This document shows positions 21,301 to 29,553 of a DNA stretch of 64,000 nucleotides, one piece after another. Location of the stretch: contig NZ_JAHXKI010000002.1 in the NCBI RefSeq assembly GCF_019392195.1, positions 1,488,001 to 1,552,000 on the forward strand, in the 5' to 3' direction. The first letter of the stretch is position 1. Each line of letters begins with the position of its first letter. The position numbers were made by a program, and so were the translations under genes. The DNA comes from Marinobacter sp. F4206. Its GTDB lineage: Bacteria; Pseudomonadota; Gammaproteobacteria; Pseudomonadales; Oleiphilaceae. The notes beneath the pieces are model-generated. The model did not search any database and had not been told where the DNA came from. It saw only the letters and a list, made by a program, of their open reading frames with translations.

Positions 21301-22987
21301 GCGTGAGCAGCTGCGCCGGATGGAAATCGAGACCGAGGCGCAGATTCTGTTCAGTGCCGAGAAGGAACACGGACCAGACTACGGGGACGACTTCGATCCC
21401 CTGGAAATGGACCGTTATTCCTCGATCCAGCAGCTGTCCCGGGCCCTGACCGAGTCCTCCTCCGACCTTGCCGACCTGCGAGAGACCCTGTCTGACCGGG
21501 TACGGGATACGGAAACCCTGTTGGTCCAGCAGTCGCGCATCAACACGGAACTGCAGGAAGGTCTGATGAAGACCCGAATGATTCCGTTTTCCTCAATGGT
21601 GCCCCGTCTGCGTCGGATTGTCCGCCAGATCAGCGGCGAGCTCGGCAAGAAAGTCGATTTCGATGTCCGCAACGCCGAAGGCGAAATGGACCGCAACATC
21701 CTGGAACGGATGATTGCGCCGCTGGAGCACATGCTCCGGAACGCCCTCGACCACGGCATTGAGGCGCCGGCCGACCGGAAGACCTCCGGCAAGCCGGAAA
21801 CCGGGGAAGTGGTCCTGTCCCTGACCCGCGAAGGCGGTGATGTGGTTCTGCGAATGATGGACGACGGCAAGGGTATTCCATCCAACGTCATTCGTGACAA
21901 GGCCATCCGTCAGGGCATGATGCGCGAGGATGAAGATCTGTCCGAACGGGAGATCCTGCAGTTTATCCTTCAGCCCGGGTTCTCAACCGCCCAGCAGGTG
22001 ACCCAGATCTCCGGTCGGGGCGTGGGTATGGACGTGGTCGCCAGCGAGATCAAACAGCTCGGCGGCAGCCTAGACATTGATTCCGCGCTCGGACGCGGCA
22101 CGACCTTCACGGTGCGCCTGCCATTCACGGTCTCGGTGAACCGGGCCTTGATGGTCTCCACCGGCGAAGACTTCTACGCCATCCCGCTCAATACCATTGA
22201 AGGTATCGTCCGGGTCAGCACCTACGAGCTGGAAGAGTACTACAAGCCGGATGCGCCGATGTACGAGTACGCCGGCCAGGAATACCGCCTGCAGTACCTC
22301 GGCAGCCTGCTGAACAGTGATCACCAGCCGAAACTGCAGGGCCAGATACTGCCGTTGCCGGTCATTCTGGTCCGGGGCGCTGAGCAGCCCATGGCCCTTC
22401 AGGTGGATAATCTGATGGGTAGCCGGGAAATCGTGGTCAAATCCCTCGGTCCGCAGTTCAGTTCGGTGCGCGGCGTGTCCGGCGCGACCATTCTCGGTGA
22501 CGGCAACGTGGTCGTGATTCTTGACCTGCCGGCAATGATCCGCTCCGACATTCTGTCCGAGCGTCAGCGCCTGGCCAGCCTCGAGAAGGCGCGCGAAGCT
22601 GCCCGGTACGAAGAGCAGGTCACCACCGTGATGGTGGTCGACGATTCGGTAACGGTACGAAAAGTGACCTCGCGCCTGCTGGAACGCAACGGCATGGAGG
22701 TCATTCTGGCGAAAGACGGGCTGGATGCGGTTGCCCAGTTGCAGGACCACAAGCCGGACGTCATCCTGCTGGATATCGAAATGCCGCGGATGGATGGTTT
22801 CGAAGTGGCCAGTTTCGTGCGGCACGACGACAATCTGTCGGAAACGCCCATCTGCATGATCACGTCACGAACCGGTGAAAAACACCGGGAACGGGCCATG
22901 GCGATCGGTGTAAACGAGTATCTGGGCAAGCCGTTCCAGGAAACCGAGCTGCTTGAGACCATCGAACGGCTGACCGGAAACCGGTGA
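15362..22987 (+). CDS. chpA: Pil-Chp hybrid histidine kinase ChpA with many Hpt modules
   Basis: About 2541 residues from ATG 15362 (GGAG 5 nt upstream; the GTG at 15356 overlaps that site). Canonical phosphotransfer motifs (HTLKG) occur at about H649, H828, H988, H1313, H1491, H1661 and H1802. Less typical ones lie near H52 (HQVHGTLQ) and H481 (HSIRGGLG). An Hpt-like module around residues 1090-1180 has lost its His. Acidic Pro/Ala/Glu linkers separate the modules. The C-terminal half has the dimerisation helices, an ATPase core (LRNALDHGIEAP; MDDGKGIP; GRGVGMDVV), a CheW-like domain and a receiver with Asp2471 (ILLDIEMPRMDG). It receives PilJ signals and phosphorylates PilG and PilH. Confidence 0.96.
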   Translation: MGNHHDSIALDWVRGEIQDTLTQGQHALEAYVDNRDDTARLRFCLNYLHQVHGTLQMVELYGAALLTEEMEKLTQAVLNDTVANVDEAVEVLMQAILQLPQYLEHLASSQDDFPMVLLPLLNDLRAARGEALLSDTSLFKPDLSRSRMQVSGKTSQRLQDPKVLGHIRKLRQMYQFALAGVVREEDLDAHFDYMQKVILRLTRLCQKTPRGELWKAASAFVETLQAHVNPVNAAVKSLLRELDSEIRRLTDEHADILQQPAPEALFKHLLYYVARARDLDTPQVSALRNEYQLEQALPSEDDVDAARTRVSGPGREAIHSVVSALNEELAKLKDQLDLFVRAELRQNGELEELLPGLRQVANTLAVLGLGIPRKVVTEQIELVEKLSSQSDLVDDGTMMDIAGALLYVEASLAGLDSDGQREPEAESDGPVNLGSRELGEASGALLRESRNTLEQVKTAIVNFIASQWDTREIEHVPGLLHSIRGGLGLIPLDRVADMLASAERYITDVLLGGKQVPDWKQLDTLADAVTSIEYYLERLAEGIGENDTVLKVAEESLASLGFPVGAEPTWSEADTEADIPVMETSEEETVQAAPETDKGSDDELLDDEILSIFVEEAEEVLETIHEFYPQLRQNHEDREALTEVRRAFHTLKGSGRMVGATSLGELAWSVENLLNRVIDQTIKPNDDLFSLIDEVNTRIPSLIREFREGQASGDVSELIERAEAMATTRRTDAGNDTEATAEHPGEAEAQAEAPADAEATASETPAPAAQEEHPVEFSQDDDLIDDEILEIFIEEAGEVLETIREYLPMLLRQHDDRSALSEVRRAFHTLKGSGRMVGALIVGELAWSVENMLNRVIDGSIFMNDDIAGLLDEVTGALPALVEDFEKRRGQSLDTAGLEARANALANGEIPNASSMPAAESDANASPASTDRDDSGSVDNEDGGVDPVLLDIFESETETHLQTLKDYLVAAGDKTSISYTDDLSRALHTLKGSAHTAGIAPIAAVITPLERFVKESRAQNKRADREILSCIEDACDFLTQGLAQIRKNPQASLPGTEAFLEKLDRISQETLRSHHDASGDEQPAREAPPQLVQLFLNEGLDIVLDADQILDQWASNPEETESLNKLRAELAQLTEGAADAGLSDVSSLSGALKDAYSAVAASDSAPDQHFFDTVRDAHEQLINMMDQVAAGLATESSEDILDRLDALSEAPTEPAEPDAFDQEFTEDLEAIDLSFDMDEMETAAPDAKGEDETPELPPLADTGESDDEMDQELAEIFLEEARDLIDSTADALQNWSESTHNLDILRLLQRDLHTLKGGARLADIPSIGDLSHELETLFEGLTEQRLSISDELSDLLFRSHDRLAGMVEALEAQEPPRPAPDLIGEIQAYIDGATGTRPVTDVSPSGEADEPEDDTLPVPELDEQAEAEPEQTEDESEQDTVADLSHLDPELVGIFLEEAYDLINSTGSALHSWSEDPSDRAVAAELQRDVHTLKGGARMAGVEAIGDLTHVLEDLFEKVAEGQLDASDDMNDLLFACHDRLAQMVEQVATQKPCPSANELVAQVKAILRGEPLEAKPVQDAPDAAGIDEDMVEADQPETQPSIEGAPGLAETLAGASDDDLIGIFLDEGLEIYAAISECLAQWRDEPDELTGVTQLQQELHTLKGGARLSDVDPIADLAEAWSDALDPLIAGSTNQKALLALSDKALSSLKAMLTSLEEGNKPDADKELVDALNTAHQAAAAETQAPQPEPAQASEEVDPEVLEIFLEEAGEIMDQLEQLLDDWRKEPANHAFNQEAQRALHTLKGGARLSQLTQLGDQAHAFETRLIDLGGNAPDQSQWQTITEDHDATIAMVAEIRKRHESGDTAPEPASAPEPEPEATPEAKAPEPKKPESPAPAAEAPAAPEPKPAKPPAKASTKVRNKAKESQRAAQETIRVSAPLLDELVNLAGETSITRGRLETQTSDFGHTLDEMAATIERLREQLRRMEIETEAQILFSAEKEHGPDYGDDFDPLEMDRYSSIQQLSRALTESSSDLADLRETLSDRVRDTETLLVQQSRINTELQEGLMKTRMIPFSSMVPRLRRIVRQISGELGKKVDFDVRNAEGEMDRNILERMIAPLEHMLRNALDHGIEAPADRKTSGKPETGEVVLSLTREGGDVVLRMMDDGKGIPSNVIRDKAIRQGMMREDEDLSEREILQFILQPGFSTAQQVTQISGRGVGMDVVASEIKQLGGSLDIDSALGRGTTFTVRLPFTVSVNRALMVSTGEDFYAIPLNTIEGIVRVSTYELEEYYKPDAPMYEYAGQEYRLQYLGSLLNSDHQPKLQGQILPLPVILVRGAEQPMALQVDNLMGSREIVVKSLGPQFSSVRGVSGATILGDGNVVVILDLPAMIRSDILSERQRLASLEKAREAARYEEQVTTVMVVDDSVTVRKVTSRLLERNGMEVILAKDGLDAVAQLQDHKPDVILLDIEMPRMDGFEVASFVRHDDNLSETPICMITSRTGEKHRERAMAIGVNEYLGKPFQETELLETIERLTGNR

Positions 22988-24039
22988 TGGCCGGCCAGAA
23001 TGGCCGGCCCAGAGTCGGGATCGTCTCGGATGTCGTCCTGCAGCGGCACCGCCTGCAGGCCGCCACAGCCAAGGTTGGTCTCGACGTCTGTTTTTCCGGG
23101 GATCCGGAACGCCTTCTTGGTTACCCGGACTTTCCGGATGCCGGGCTCTGGCTGGTGACCCTGGAGGACGAAGCCGACCATCCGGCCCTGTTCGATCATC
23201 TGCTGGAAAACACGGAGGCTCCGGTGCTGTTCGGGCTGGATCAGGCCCCCAAGCCCGGAGGAACCGATTACTTCCGCTGGGAACGACGGCTGCTTGGAAA
23301 GCTGGAACAGCAGTTCGGCCACCTCGAGGAACTCGATTCCGAAGCCAGTATCCAGGAGCTTGAAGCACAGACGCCGGCGTGCCCGCCGACGGCGTCGCTG
23401 CCCCACTGGATTCAACCTGCAACCCCTGGCTCTATGGCCGAGGAGGTCTGGATTCTCGGCGCCTCCCTCGGGGGACCCGCGGCGGTCAAGACCTTTCTCG
23501 ATCATTTGCCCCCCGGCCTGCCCGTCGGTTTTATCTACGCCCAGCACATCGACGGCAATTTCACCGAAGTCCTGACCCGGGTACTCGGCCGCCATGCCCA
23601 TTACCAGCTCAAACGGGCGGATGAGGGCCTTCGCGTTCACAACGGCGACGTGGTGCTGCTGCCGGTAGAGCACGAATGGAAAATTAACGAAGCCGGGGAA
23701 CTGACCGAACTCGACACCCCCTGGCCAGGGCCCTACGGCCCTTCCATCGACCAGGTTCTGCTCAACGTGGCCGATCATTACGGGCCACGCTGTCATGCTA
23801 TCCTGTTCTCCGGCATGGGCAACGATGGCGCGATTGCCGCCCCCATGCTGAAAGCCTACGGCAGTCGAATCTGGGTTCAGGAAAGCCGCAGCTGCGGTAA
23901 CAGCTCCATGCCCGATTCCGTCGCTGCGACCGGCTGCTCCACCCTGTGTGGGACCCCGGAAGAACTGGCCCGGGAACTGGTTAAAACCATTGAAGAATCC
24001 TGCCTGCTCAAAGGCCGGCAGAAACGGGACTCCGCCTGA
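22987..24039 (+). CDS. chpB: CheB-type methylesterase ChpB
   Basis: 350 residues from the ATG at 22987, which shares its A with the chpA stop (TGATG). The C-terminal CheB domain has the catalytic triad motifs: VWILGASLGGPAAVK (Ser), YAQHIDGNF (His) and LFSGMGNDGAIAAP (Asp). The N-terminal 110 residues resemble a receiver fold but show no phospho-acceptor Asp pattern, as in Pseudomonas ChpB. It would remove methyl groups from PilJ, opposing PilK. Confidence 0.93.
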   Translation: MAGQNGRPRVGIVSDVVLQRHRLQAATAKVGLDVCFSGDPERLLGYPDFPDAGLWLVTLEDEADHPALFDHLLENTEAPVLFGLDQAPKPGGTDYFRWERRLLGKLEQQFGHLEELDSEASIQELEAQTPACPPTASLPHWIQPATPGSMAEEVWILGASLGGPAAVKTFLDHLPPGLPVGFIYAQHIDGNFTEVLTRVLGRHAHYQLKRADEGLRVHNGDVVLLPVEHEWKINEAGELTELDTPWPGPYGPSIDQVLLNVADHYGPRCHAILFSGMGNDGAIAAPMLKAYGSRIWVQESRSCGNSSMPDSVAATGCSTLCGTPEELARELVKTIEESCLLKGRQKRDSA

Positions 24040-24050
24040 GGACACATGCA

Positions 24051-24512
24051 ATGAACGACAACAGCCAGACTCTCTCCTGCGTCATGATTCCCATGAGCGA
24101 GCGGCAACTGTTACTGCCGAACGTAACCATTGCCGAAGTGGTGGACTACGCCAGTTCCGACGCGGGAGCCAACACACCGGACTGGCTGGTCGGCTACCTC
24201 GACTGGCGCGGACTTCAGCTGCCCGTCATTTCCTACGATGCCGCCAACGGCGGCAGCCTCAGCGTTCCTGGCGATAACCGTGGCCGAATCGTCGTGTTGA
24301 ATACCATTGGTGAACACCATCAGCACGTGCCCTTCATGGCTCTGGTTACCCAGGGCATCCCAAGCCAGACGCGACTCACCGAAGACCAGATCCGACAGAA
24401 GGATGGCGAAGCCGGCCCGGCCGATATCATGCAGGTTGAGGTCGATGGGGACAGCGCCTGGATTCCAAACCTTGAGTACCTTGAATCACTGGCAAACCAG
24501 TCCCGTCAGTAA
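24051..24512 (+). CDS. chpC: CheW-like protein ChpC
   Basis: 153 residues resembling a CheW domain: CVMIPMSERQLLLPNVTIAEVVDYA, DWLVGYLDWRGLQLPVISYDAANGG, then RGRIVVLNTIGEHHQHVPFMALVTQGI. It follows chpB by 12 nt and ends the pilG-chpC cluster, where ChpC is thought to be a second adaptor linking other receptors to ChpA. Confidence 0.88.
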   Translation: MNDNSQTLSCVMIPMSERQLLLPNVTIAEVVDYASSDAGANTPDWLVGYLDWRGLQLPVISYDAANGGSLSVPGDNRGRIVVLNTIGEHHQHVPFMALVTQGIPSQTRLTEDQIRQKDGEAGPADIMQVEVDGDSAWIPNLEYLESLANQSRQ

Positions 24513-24539
24513 CGCCATCGGGGCCATGGCAGGGATCAA

Positions 24540-24560
24540 TGCAAATGTTATAATGTTGCA
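24540..24560 (+). promoter_or_regulatory. Candidate Zur-box half-site before zur
   Basis: TGCAAATGTTATAATGTTGCA lies 20 nt before the zur start. The left part ATGTTATA matches the half-site of known proteobacterial Zur boxes and the outer TGCAA/TTGCA arms are symmetric, but the right half is poor. It overlaps a possible -10 (TATAAT). It suggests zinc-dependent autoregulation of zur-znuCB, by inference. Confidence 0.35.
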
Positions 24561-24580
24561 AATTTTGCAGGATTCCCGCC

Positions 24581-25072
24581 ATGTCCGCCCGCGCACTGCC
24601 CTATCGCCCGCACAATCACGACGCCTGCGTCAGCAAGGCTCTGGCTGACGCCAGGGAGATCTGCCAGCAACGCAGCGCGCGCCTGACGCCCACCCGGGAA
24701 CGGGTACTCGAACTGATCTGGCAATCCCACAAGCCCCTGGGTGCGTACGATGTGCTCGCCCAGTTGTCTGAAGACGGCCACAACGCCGCACCGCCCACGG
24801 TCTACCGGGCGCTGGATTTTCTGCAACAGAACGGGCTGGTCCATCGGATTGCCTCGCTCAATGCCTTCATTGGCTGTACCCACGCCGGTGACCACCATAC
24901 CGGCATGTTCCTGATCTGCCGGGCCTGTGGCAACGTGCTTGAACTGACGGCGCCATCGGTCTCTGGGGCCGTGCAGGCAGCGGCAGAAGCGGAATCCTTC
25001 GAACTGGATGACATCACCCTCGAGATTGCCGGCCTCTGTCCCCGGTGTCAGAAGGAAACGGGCGATGAGTGA
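24581..25072 (+). CDS. zur: Zinc uptake regulator Zur (Fur family)
   Basis: 163 residues: Fur-type winged helix (RLTPTRERVLELIWQSHKPLGAYDVLAQL; PTVYRALDFLQQNGLVHRI) followed by the metal-binding part with HAGDHHTGMFLICRACGNVLEL and a second Cys pair LCPRCQKE near the end. The long N-terminus with a CVSKAL stretch and the direct coupling to znuC mark it as Zur rather than Fur. The stop overlaps the znuC start by 8 nt. Confidence 0.93.
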   Translation: MSARALPYRPHNHDACVSKALADAREICQQRSARLTPTRERVLELIWQSHKPLGAYDVLAQLSEDGHNAAPPTVYRALDFLQQNGLVHRIASLNAFIGCTHAGDHHTGMFLICRACGNVLELTAPSVSGAVQAAAEAESFELDDITLEIAGLCPRCQKETGDE

Positions 25073-25856
25073 ACCACTGGTGACCCTGGACAACCTTACG
25101 GTGGCGTTTGACGACCGGCCCGTGGTCGATCACGTCAATCTGAAGGTTCATCGAGGTGATATCCTCACCATCATCGGGCCCAACGGGGCCGGAAAAACCA
25201 CCCTGATCAAGGCTGTACTGGGGCTGCAAAAAGCCACCCGGGGCGCGATCAGCCTGGCCCGCAACCTGGTCATCGGATACGTGCCCCAGCACCTGGCGCT
25301 GGAATCGACCCTGCCCCTGAGCGTGAAGCGCTTCATGATGCTGACCGGTCGTTCGGTGTCCGAATGCCAGGCGGCATTGGCGAAAACCGGGGTCGGCCAC
25401 CTGCTGAATGCCTCCGTACATCACCTGTCCGGGGGTGAGAAACAGCGACTGTTACTGGCCAGGGCCCTAGTCAGGCGGCCGGATCTTCTGGTACTGGACG
25501 AACCGGCACAGGGGGTCGACATCAATGGCCAGGCCTCACTGTACGAGCTGATCCGCCAGCTTCGTGACGAGCTCAATTGCGGCGTAATCATGATCTCCCA
25601 CGACCTGCATCTGGTGATGGCCGCAACCGACGAGGTCATCTGCCTGAACCAGCACATCTGCTGTAGCGGACACCCGGCCGACATTTCCCACGATCCGGCT
25701 TTTATCGAGACCTTCGGAACCCAGGTGGCGGAATCCCTCGCGGTCTATCATCACCGCCACAACCACAGCCACGATCTCCACGGCGATGTGGTGGAAAGCG
25801 ACCAGGCCCGCTCCATTTCCGGCCATCAGGAGTGCTCCGGCCATGCCCATCATTGA
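25065..25856 (+). CDS. znuC: Zinc ABC transporter ATP-binding protein ZnuC
   Basis: 263 residues from ATG 25065. Walker A is IIGPNGAGKTTLIKAVLG, the ABC signature LSGGEKQRLLLARALV, Walker B LLVLDEPAQGVD. The C-terminus has a His-rich tail (YHHRHNHSHDLHG, then CSGHAHH), common in ZnuC. It powers zinc import with ZnuB. It overlaps zur by 8 nt and znuB by 14 nt. No znuA is present in the window. Confidence 0.95.
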   Translation: MSEPLVTLDNLTVAFDDRPVVDHVNLKVHRGDILTIIGPNGAGKTTLIKAVLGLQKATRGAISLARNLVIGYVPQHLALESTLPLSVKRFMMLTGRSVSECQAALAKTGVGHLLNASVHHLSGGEKQRLLLARALVRRPDLLVLDEPAQGVDINGQASLYELIRQLRDELNCGVIMISHDLHLVMAATDEVICLNQHICCSGHPADISHDPAFIETFGTQVAESLAVYHHRHNHSHDLHGDVVESDQARSISGHQECSGHAHH

Positions 25857-26655
25857 CGCTGTTCTGGACGATTTTTTCTGGCGGGCACTGATCGGCGGCC
25901 TGGGAGTGGCGCTGGTCGCCGGCCCCCTGGGCTGCTTTGTGGTCTGGCGCCGGATGGCCTATTTCGGCGACACCCTTGCCCACTCGGCGCTGCTGGGCAT
26001 TGCCCTGAGCTTCCTGATCAGCGTGCCCCTGCACGTTGGGGTCGTCTTGACCTGCGTGGTGCTGGCGGTGGCCCTGGTGCTGTTTTCCCGAACCCGGGCC
26101 CTGGCCACGGACACCCTGCTGGGCATTCTCGCCCACAGCGCCCTGGCCATTGGTCTGGTCACCCTCAGTTTCATGCCCGATGTACGAGTCGACCTGACCG
26201 GCCTGCTGTTCGGCGACTTGCTGGCCATGAGCCGGAACGACCTGCTCTGGATCTACGGCGGTGCCGCGGTGATCCTGACCCTGCTGGCAACCCTGTGGCA
26301 AGGCCTCCTGATGAGCACGATCCACCAGGAGCTGGCGCGCGTCGAGGGCCTGCCGGTAGAAAGGCTACGACTGGTGCTGGTCCTGATGTTCTCACTGGTG
26401 ATTGCCGTCGCCATGAAAATCGTCGGCGTACTGCTTATTACCGCCCTGCTGATCATTCCGGCGGCAACGGCACGGCGCCTGGCCCACAATCCGGAACATA
26501 TGGTGGGGCTGGCGATGGTTTTCGGCTTTGTCGCGGTGAGCGGTGGCCTGAGTCTGTCGTGGTACCTGGACACACCTGCCGGGCCGTCGGCGGTCGTCAC
26601 CGCCTTTCTGACCTTCCTGCTGGTCTATGGCTTCGCGGGCAAAGCCCGGGCCTGA
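25843..26655 (+). CDS. znuB: Zinc ABC transporter permease ZnuB
   Basis: 270 residues from ATG 25843 (AGGAG 10 nt upstream). ABC-3 family permease with about eight TM helices: GGLGVALVAGPLGCFVVWRRMAYFGDTLAHSALLGIAL at the start, VGVLLITALLIIPAATARRLA in the middle, and GLSLSWYLDTPAGPSAVV near the end. It forms the inner-membrane zinc channel with ZnuC. Confidence 0.94.
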   Translation: MPIIDAVLDDFFWRALIGGLGVALVAGPLGCFVVWRRMAYFGDTLAHSALLGIALSFLISVPLHVGVVLTCVVLAVALVLFSRTRALATDTLLGILAHSALAIGLVTLSFMPDVRVDLTGLLFGDLLAMSRNDLLWIYGGAAVILTLLATLWQGLLMSTIHQELARVEGLPVERLRLVLVLMFSLVIAVAMKIVGVLLITALLIIPAATARRLAHNPEHMVGLAMVFGFVAVSGGLSLSWYLDTPAGPSAVVTAFLTFLLVYGFAGKARA

Positions 26656-26745
26656 GAATTTCCCAGCAGCCACTGCCTGGTCTAAAGTGAGGGAACACTA
26701 CTGATTGAGCATGGCGCTAAACCGCCATCACTCGGGAAGGCGCGC

Positions 26746-27744
26746 ATGGACAGCTCACAACCCCGTTTGTCCGGGCAGACCGGCCTTTGGCCCAGCCTGT
26801 GGATTCCCTTGGTTATTCTGATCGCCGGGATAGCCGCCACAGCTACCACGGCCCACCTGGAGTCCAGCCGGGCTCGCCAGCTGGCCGAGGCCCATTACCA
26901 GGCCCAACACCAGGCTCTGGTCAACCTGCTGCTGGCCCGGGTGCCGGCACGGGCGTCCGAGAATGCCTCGACCCGGGAATGGCTGCAGTCCGTGTTCGAT
27001 GAGGCGCTGCCACCGAGTCTGGGTGTTCGGGTCGATACCCTCGCCCGGCACACCAAACGGCCGTTGCTCCAGATTCGGACCGAAGGCTCCATCGATCCCA
27101 CAAGGGCCCTGCGGACCGAGGTCAATTACGGCGACTTCAGCTGGATGCTGACGACAGTGCCCGCCCGTTCCATGCTGGAGCAAGCCGCAAACACGGCCCG
27201 CCGAAATGTCTGGCTTGCCGGCGCGGCACTGACCATCGTCGCCACCCTGCTGGCCCTGTTCCAGTGCCGCAGGCTCCACACCCAGTCCCTTCAAATTGCG
27301 GATCTGGAGCATCGGGAAACCGGCGCCGATCAACACATCACCAACCTTCAGGTGGAAAAATCCATCCTGCGCCAGGCCCTGGATGACAGTGAACAACGCA
27401 GTCGGGATCTGGTTGCCCTGTCGGGCGCCATCATCAGCGAACTGGACGAAATGGGCCTCATCGGCTTTATTTCCCCGCAGGTGGCAGAACTGCTGGAACG
27501 GGCGCCCGCCGACCTGACCGGCGAACCGTTCGAGCGACTGATCGCGTCCGAGTCCCGGGAGAACTTCCGGCGGGCGTTAACCGCCGCAAGGTCGGATCAT
27601 TCCATCGAACGCATTGATCTCCCACTGCTGCACCGAGACGAGGAAACCGTCCTCAATGTCGCCATGAGAATTCTGGCGCTACAGGATCCGATACACGGTC
27701 TGACCGGGTACCGGCTCAGCGCCGTCTCCCGAAAAGATCACTAG
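26746..27744 (+). CDS. Membrane PAS-domain sensor without visible output domain
   Basis: 332 residues. TM1 (LWIPLVILIAGIAATATTAHL) and TM2 (VWLAGAALTIVATLLALFQCRR) bracket a periplasmic domain of about 150 residues resembling the N-terminal sensor of CHASE/dCache-type kinases. A coiled coil (ADLEHRETGADQHITNLQVEK) leads into one PAS domain (LSGAIISELDEMGLIGFISPQVAELLERA). The protein ends right after PAS, with no kinase, GGDEF or HTH. GGAAGG is 6 nt before ATG. It may act through a partner protein; function unknown. The stop overlaps the convergent CDGSH gene by 3 nt. Confidence 0.75.
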   Translation: MDSSQPRLSGQTGLWPSLWIPLVILIAGIAATATTAHLESSRARQLAEAHYQAQHQALVNLLLARVPARASENASTREWLQSVFDEALPPSLGVRVDTLARHTKRPLLQIRTEGSIDPTRALRTEVNYGDFSWMLTTVPARSMLEQAANTARRNVWLAGAALTIVATLLALFQCRRLHTQSLQIADLEHRETGADQHITNLQVEKSILRQALDDSEQRSRDLVALSGAIISELDEMGLIGFISPQVAELLERAPADLTGEPFERLIASESRENFRRALTAARSDHSIERIDLPLLHRDEETVLNVAMRILALQDPIHGLTGYRLSAVSRKDH

Positions 27745-27989
27745 GCCAGGGATTTGTGGGTGCCATCGCACAGCGGCGGCGTTCCGGTCTGCTTACAACC
27801 ACAGAACCAGACCCATTCTTTCTTCTCGGCGGTATACTTCACCGGGGTGAACCCCGTGCCCTTATGAGACCCGTCGCAGAATGGCTGGTCCTCACTGCGA
27901 CCGCAGGCGCACCACATGTAAGTTTTGCCCCCCTCGACCAGGACAGAATAGGGCGTAGTGCTCGCCACGCGGGCTTTCTCATCGCTCAT
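27741..27989 (-). CDS. Double CDGSH-type iron-sulfur protein
   Basis: 82 residues from ATG 27989. Two CDGSH (mitoNEET-like) motifs in tandem: CACGRSEDQPFCDGSH and CGCKQTGTPPLCDGTH, each with the Cys3-His set that binds a 2Fe-2S cluster. No signal peptide, so probably cytosolic. It is divergent from arsR with about 135 bp between. Proposed roles for such proteins are redox or cluster transfer; the specific role here is unknown. Confidence 0.92.
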   Translation of the reverse strand: MSDEKARVASTTPYSVLVEGGKTYMWCACGRSEDQPFCDGSHKGTGFTPVKYTAEKKEWVWFCGCKQTGTPPLCDGTHKSLA

Positions 27990-28123
27990 AGGGCCTCCCC
28001 AAAAGACACGTCTGCAATACGGTACCCGCAGTATAGACAATTCTTCACCGGCGACTTGCCGGCAACGGCATGATCCCCTATATTGATATTCGTTTTTTTG
28101 CATATGCGATCATTCCGATATTT

Positions 28124-28483
28124 ATGACCACCGACGCTGACTACCGTCCGGTGCCTGTCTTCAAGGCACTCGGCGATGAAAACCGGCTCGCCATCCTGCT
28201 GTTGATCCGGCAGCAAACGGAGCTGTGTGTTTGTGAACTCACCGCCGCGCTGGAACTCGCCCAACCCACCGTCAGTCGCCATCTGGCTTATCTCAGAGCG
28301 CAGAACCTGTTGCAGGACGAACGCCGCGGGCAATGGGTGTACTACCGGCTCCATCCGGACCTGCCCGACTGGGTGCAATCGGTGCTCGAGCGGTCATCGG
28401 AAGTCTGCGCGAGCCTGTTAGGCCCCATCCACCGGCGGTTGGGCACCCTGCCGACCCGCTCCGTCAGCGAGAACTGCAGCTAA
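28124..28483 (+). CDS. arsR: ArsR-family arsenic-responsive repressor
   Basis: 119 residues from ATG 28124. Winged helix: [22 protein letters not shown], then the As(III)-binding [11 protein letters not shown] (Cys-Val-Cys) in the recognition region, [20 protein letters not shown], and [11 protein letters not shown]. No ribosome site is visible before the ATG, so it may be leaderless. The AT-rich upstream region with GCATATGC is the likely operator. It heads arsR-acr3-GAPDH-arsJ and should release the operon when arsenite binds. Confidence 0.93.
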   Translation: MTTDADYRPVPVFKALGDENRLAILLLIRQQTELCVCELTAALELAQPTVSRHLAYLRAQNLLQDERRGQWVYYRLHPDLPDWVQSVLERSSEVCASLLGPIHRRLGTLPTRSVSENCS

Positions 28484-29511
28484 TGGGCACTTTCGAACGA
28501 TACCTCAGCGTCTGGGTGGCCCTGGCCATCGGCCTCGGCATCACCACCGGCACCCTGATACCGGGCGTGTACGAGACCATCGCAAATCTGACCTACGCGC
28601 ACGTTAACCTGGTGGTGGCGGTGTTTATCTGGGCCATGATCTACCCGATGATGGTTCAGGTGGATTTCACCGCAATCCGTAACGTGGGCCGCGAACCCCA
28701 GGGCCTGATTCTGACCCTCGTCATCAACTGGTTAATCAAGCCGTTCACCATGGCGGCCCTCGGCTGGCTGTTTTTCAAAGTCCTGTTCGCGGATCTGGTC
28801 GACGCGACGACGGCCACGGAATACATTGCCGGCATGATCCTCCTGGGCGTCGCCCCCTGCACCGCCATGGTTTTTGTCTGGAGCCACCTCACCCGCGGTA
28901 ATTCCGCCTACACCCTGGTTCAGGTATCGGTAAACGACATCATCATGGTGTTCGCCTTCGCGCCCATTGCGGCCTTCCTGCTGGGCCTTTCCGCCATTAC
29001 CGTGCCCTGGGAAACCCTGCTGCTCTCCGTCGGTCTGTACGTGGTGGCGCCGCTCGTGGCGGGCATTATCACCCGGCGTTACCTGCTGGCCCAGGGCGAG
29101 GAACGCCTGGAAGCCTGGCTGCAGCACAGCAAGCCCACCACCATCATGGGTCTGCTGGCGACCGTGAGCCTGCTCTTCGGCCTGCAGGCAGACCGCATCC
29201 TGGACAACCCGTTCGCCATCGTCCTGATCGCCATCCCGCTGCTGATCCAGAGCTATGGGATTTTTTTCATCGCCTATTTCGTCGCCCGCAGGATAAAACT
29301 GCCCCACAACATTGCGGCACCGGCCAGCCTGATCGGGACGTCAAACTTCTTCGAACTGGCGGTGGCCGTGGCGATCAGCCTGTTCGGTCTTACCTCCGGC
29401 GCCGCCCTGGCCACCGTCGTGGGTGTACTGGTGGAGGTCCCGGTCATGCTGTCCCTGGTGGCCTTCGCCAACCGGACAACGCGCTGGTTTCCGGCACCGA
29501 AGTTACCCTGA
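28483..29511 (+). CDS. Arsenite efflux permease, ACR3 family
   Basis: 342 residues starting at 28483 in a TAATG overlap with arsR. About ten TM helices. It carries the ACR3 motif [19 protein letters not shown] with the conserved Cys in TM4, plus [17 protein letters not shown] and [19 protein letters not shown]. It exports As(III), driven by the proton motive force. Confidence 0.94.
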   Translation: MGTFERYLSVWVALAIGLGITTGTLIPGVYETIANLTYAHVNLVVAVFIWAMIYPMMVQVDFTAIRNVGREPQGLILTLVINWLIKPFTMAALGWLFFKVLFADLVDATTATEYIAGMILLGVAPCTAMVFVWSHLTRGNSAYTLVQVSVNDIIMVFAFAPIAAFLLGLSAITVPWETLLLSVGLYVVAPLVAGIITRRYLLAQGEERLEAWLQHSKPTTIMGLLATVSLLFGLQADRILDNPFAIVLIAIPLLIQSYGIFFIAYFVARRIKLPHNIAAPASLIGTSNFFELAVAVAISLFGLTSGAALATVVGVLVEVPVMLSLVAFANRTTRWFPAPKLP

Positions 29512-29553
29512 CATTCTGTTTATAACCCCGGACAAACGGGGGAGGTAGCAACA

